8,851 nucleotides of DNA from Ruminococcaceae bacterium UBA4871 (GTDB taxonomy: Bacteria > Bacillota > Clostridia > Oscillospirales > Acutalibacteraceae). The position numbers and the translations under genes are program-made. Positions 7,906 through 8,851 of the stretch are shown here, one piece after another. The stretch is from contig DHDR01000019.1 in the NCBI GenBank assembly GCA_002399445.1, positions 4,049 through 12,899 on the forward strand, in the 5' to 3' direction. Numbering within the stretch: position 1 is the stretch's first letter; every line of letters begins with the position of its first letter. The notes beneath the pieces were generated by a model that was not told the DNA's origin, made no database searches, and was given only the letters and a program-made list of their open reading frames with translations.

Positions 7906-8061
7906 GAAAATCGTTATCAAATTCGAAGCTGGTGCGGATTTGGTGCCTACATTTGCTGCACCGCAAGAACAGAAAAACACAGAGGAACCTCGTTTTGTGT
8001 TTTCTGTTTGCTCTGCGGAAAGAGCGGAAGTCTTGCCGCACCGCAGAAAGGAGTGGTGCGG
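7906..8061 (+). promoter_or_regulatory. Structured 5' leader, riboswitch-like, class not recognised
   Basis: Hand folding gives a compatible four-way junction. P1 pairs GGTGCGG 7931-7937 with CCGCACC 8036-8042. P2 pairs 7941-7946 with 7958-7963. P3 is a long hairpin, 7967-7981 with 7996-8009, with one bulged A and a small GAG/CTC cap. P4 pairs GCTCT 8010-8014 with AGAGC 8021-8025. The 3' strand of P1 can pair instead with GGTGCGG 8055-8061, giving a 7-bp hairpin whose 12-base loop (8043-8054) holds the ribosome site AAAGGAG (8047-8053). The two folds exclude each other, a common layout for translational control. I did not find TPP, SAM, guanidine, cobalamin, glycine, fluoride or preQ1 consensus elements. 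No folding program was run. Confidence 0.5.
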
Positions 8062-8064
8062 GTG
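8047..8064 (+). promoter_or_regulatory. Ribosome binding site and GTG start, with tandem GTG codons
   Basis: AAAGGAG (8047-8053) is followed after 8 bases by GTG at 8062. Two more in-frame GTG codons (8053 and 8056) lie too close to the site, or overlap it, and are poor starts. This spacing is why the gene start is placed at 8062 and not at the upstream in-frame ATG at 8008, which lacks a good site and lies within the structured leader. Confidence 0.7.
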
Positions 8065-8439
8065 TCCCTGTCTGTTGGTGAATTTAAGCAGGAAATTTTA
8101 AAAACCTATAATCTTGTCAATAAAGAAATTTTTCACGGAGGTGTCAGACAGCAAAAAGTAGAATTGGAAGGAAACCGAATTATTATCCTTTCACAGAACG
8201 GTAGGGCGCCGGTGCTAAAGACGCTGGATACGTATGTGTCGGATATCACAGGCTACCTTGACTATCTGCTGGCACAGATTTTTAAGGAAAGAATTCGTGA
8301 AGAATTGGAAAAACGTTTTCAACTGCATATTACTGCGATTTTCAAGGATTATGACGCATCGAGTGAAACATCTGGTACCGTCATATACTTGGAACGCAAT
8401 TTTCAAAGCTACCTGAACGAGCTGCCGGAACTTTCATAA
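8062..8439 (+). CDS. DUF2294/MpsC-like small protein
   Basis: The gene encodes 125 residues with no signal peptide or membrane segment visible, so it is likely cytosolic. The pattern is a short helix (EFKQEILKTYNLVNKEIF), a GVRQQKVELEGNRIIILSQ strand pair, a proline-containing loop (NGRAPVLKTLD), a charged helix (FKERIREELEKRF) and a final ITAIFKDYD...TVIYLE strand pair. This resembles DUF2294, named MpsC in Pfam after a proposed Na+-translocating membrane-potential system; the biochemical role is not established. GTG start with AAAGGAG 8 bases upstream. It lies behind its own promoter and a structured leader, and ahead of a terminator and an ABC transporter ATPase. Codon use resembles the neighbours. 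The family assignment is from memory of its pattern, so it is moderate; the reality of the gene is fairly sure. Confidence 0.72.
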   Translation: MSLSVGEFKQEILKTYNLVNKEIFHGGVRQQKVELEGNRIIILSQNGRAPVLKTLDTYVSDITGYLDYLLAQIFKERIREELEKRFQLHITAIFKDYDASSETSGTVIYLERNFQSYLNELPELS

Positions 8440-8450
8440 AGAGCCGGCCC

Positions 8451-8493
8451 AGTCGTCGGTCTGCATTCTATAGAGCAGATCGGCGGCTTTTTT
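8451..8493 (+). terminator. Intrinsic terminator between the DUF2294-like gene and the ABC ATPase gene
   Basis: AGTCGTCGGTCTGC (8451-8464) pairs with GCAGATCGGCGGCT (8475-8488), a 14-bp stem with three G-U pairs and a 10-base loop, followed directly by a run of T to 8493. This is a good Rho-independent terminator starting 11 bases after the stop at 8439. GCCGG 8424-8428 can also pair with CCGGC 8444-8448, and AGCCG 8442-8446 with CGGCT 8484-8488, so alternative folds exist. No clear promoter is visible between it and the next gene, so partial read-through or regulated termination is possible. Confidence 0.75.
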
Positions 8494-8529
8494 CTTTATT
8501 TTAATATTACAGGAAGGGGATGAAAAGAA

Positions 8530-8851
8530 ATGCATGAAAAAGGAAAAGTGGAAGTAACGGATGTTTGTAAGACATACCAAAAAAATGACCAGAACGTGGT
8601 TTCTCTCAGCCATGTGAGTTTGTCCATCAAAGAAAGGCAATTTGTCAGTATTATTGGCCCAAGCGGCTGTGGAAAATCGACACTTTTTAATATTATTGCC
8701 GGACTGTTACTGCCGACTTCCGGCAATGTCATTGCAGACGGCCACAGCATTATCGGCAGAGCCGGATATGTTGGTTATATGTTGCAGAAAGATATGCTTT
8801 TGCCATGGCGTACCATAGAAGACAATATCATTCTGGGACTGGAAATCCGCG
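8530..8851 (+). CDS. ABC transporter ATPase, nitrate/sulfonate/taurine type, 3'-truncated by window edge
   Basis: This is the start of a cytoplasmic ATP-binding subunit of an import ABC transporter; 107 complete codons are visible out of about 250 expected. Walker A GPSGCGKST is at 43-51 and the Q-loop glutamine is Q86 in YMLQKDMLLPWRTIEDN. That MLQKDxLLPWRT wording is typical of the SsuB/TauB/NrtD branch, which also includes transporters for thiamine precursors and other small organic solutes, so the substrate cannot be told. Signature and Walker B motifs lie beyond the window. The ATG at 8530 follows AGGAAGGGGA (8511-8520). The ATG at 8520 meets a stop after four codons and is not used. A terminator hairpin sits about 37 bases upstream. 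The permease and binding-protein genes probably follow. Confidence 0.9.
   Translation, partial: MHEKGKVEVTDVCKTYQKNDQNVVSLSHVSLSIKERQFVSIIGPSGCGKSTLFNIIAGLLLPTSGNVIADGHSIIGRAGYVGYMLQKDMLLPWRTIEDNIILGLEIR

Noticed and set aside
7906..8061. Known riboswitch classes such as TPP, guanidine-I, cobalamin, SAM or preQ1
   Set aside because: The leader was scanned by eye for their hallmark words and none fit; an Rfam search is still needed because eye matching misses divergent members.
7904..8101. 65-residue open frame on the + strand covering the leader
   Set aside because: Its ATG lies at the predicted transcription start with no ribosome site, the product resembles no family I know, and it overlaps both the structured leader and the better supported GTG-started gene in another frame.
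8008..8439. Longer form of the DUF2294-like protein starting at ATG 8008
   Set aside because: No ribosome site precedes 8008, the extra 18 residues are unlike the family N-terminus, and GTG 8062 has AAAGGAG at ideal spacing.
1..8851. Insertion sequences, CRISPR arrays, tRNA or rRNA genes, prophage genes
   Set aside because: No transposase-like frames, regularly spaced repeats or RNA gene signatures were found; the window is nearly filled by intact core genes.

Overview
The window is a dense housekeeping stretch, almost entirely on the + strand, from a low-to-mid-GC Gram-positive bacterium. The order plsX - rnc - radical SAM - smc - ftsY - rdgB, the strong AAGGAGG-type ribosome sites, the TTG and GTG starts and the protein sequences all suggest Clostridia, probably an Oscillospiraceae/Ruminococcaceae-like member. 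That lineage call is an inference from gene order and protein style, not a database result.

Region 1 (1-6143) is one tightly coupled operon. It holds the 3' part of plsX (phospholipid synthesis), rnc (RNase III), an Elp3-like radical SAM gene without an acetyltransferase domain, and a full-length smc (chromosome condensation). The genes overlap by 4, 4 and 20 bases, so translation is probably coupled. The usual acpP gene between plsX and rnc is absent. A perfect 12-bp inverted repeat follows smc (6159-6184).

Region 2 (6185-7790) begins with a good extended -10 promoter and contains ftsY (signal recognition particle receptor) and rdgB (XTP/dITP diphosphatase), which overlap by one base.

Region 3 (7791-8851) differs in character. 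After an AT-rich gap, a sigma-A-type promoter (7871-7899) drives a leader of about 155 nt. The leader can be folded by hand into a four-way junction closed by a 7-bp GC stem (7931-7937 with 8036-8042). The same 3' strand can instead pair with 8055-8061, which folds the ribosome site into a hairpin. This is riboswitch-like geometry, and I could not match it to a class I know. The leader precedes a GTG-started gene for a small DUF2294/MpsC-like protein. An intrinsic terminator follows, and then the 5' part of an ABC transporter ATPase of the nitrate/sulfonate/taurine type, cut by the window edge.

The leader and its two downstream genes are the only part that looks accessory or possibly undescribed. 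The rest is conserved core genome with intact motifs and no frameshifts, insertion sequences, tRNA/rRNA genes or CRISPR arrays that I could see.
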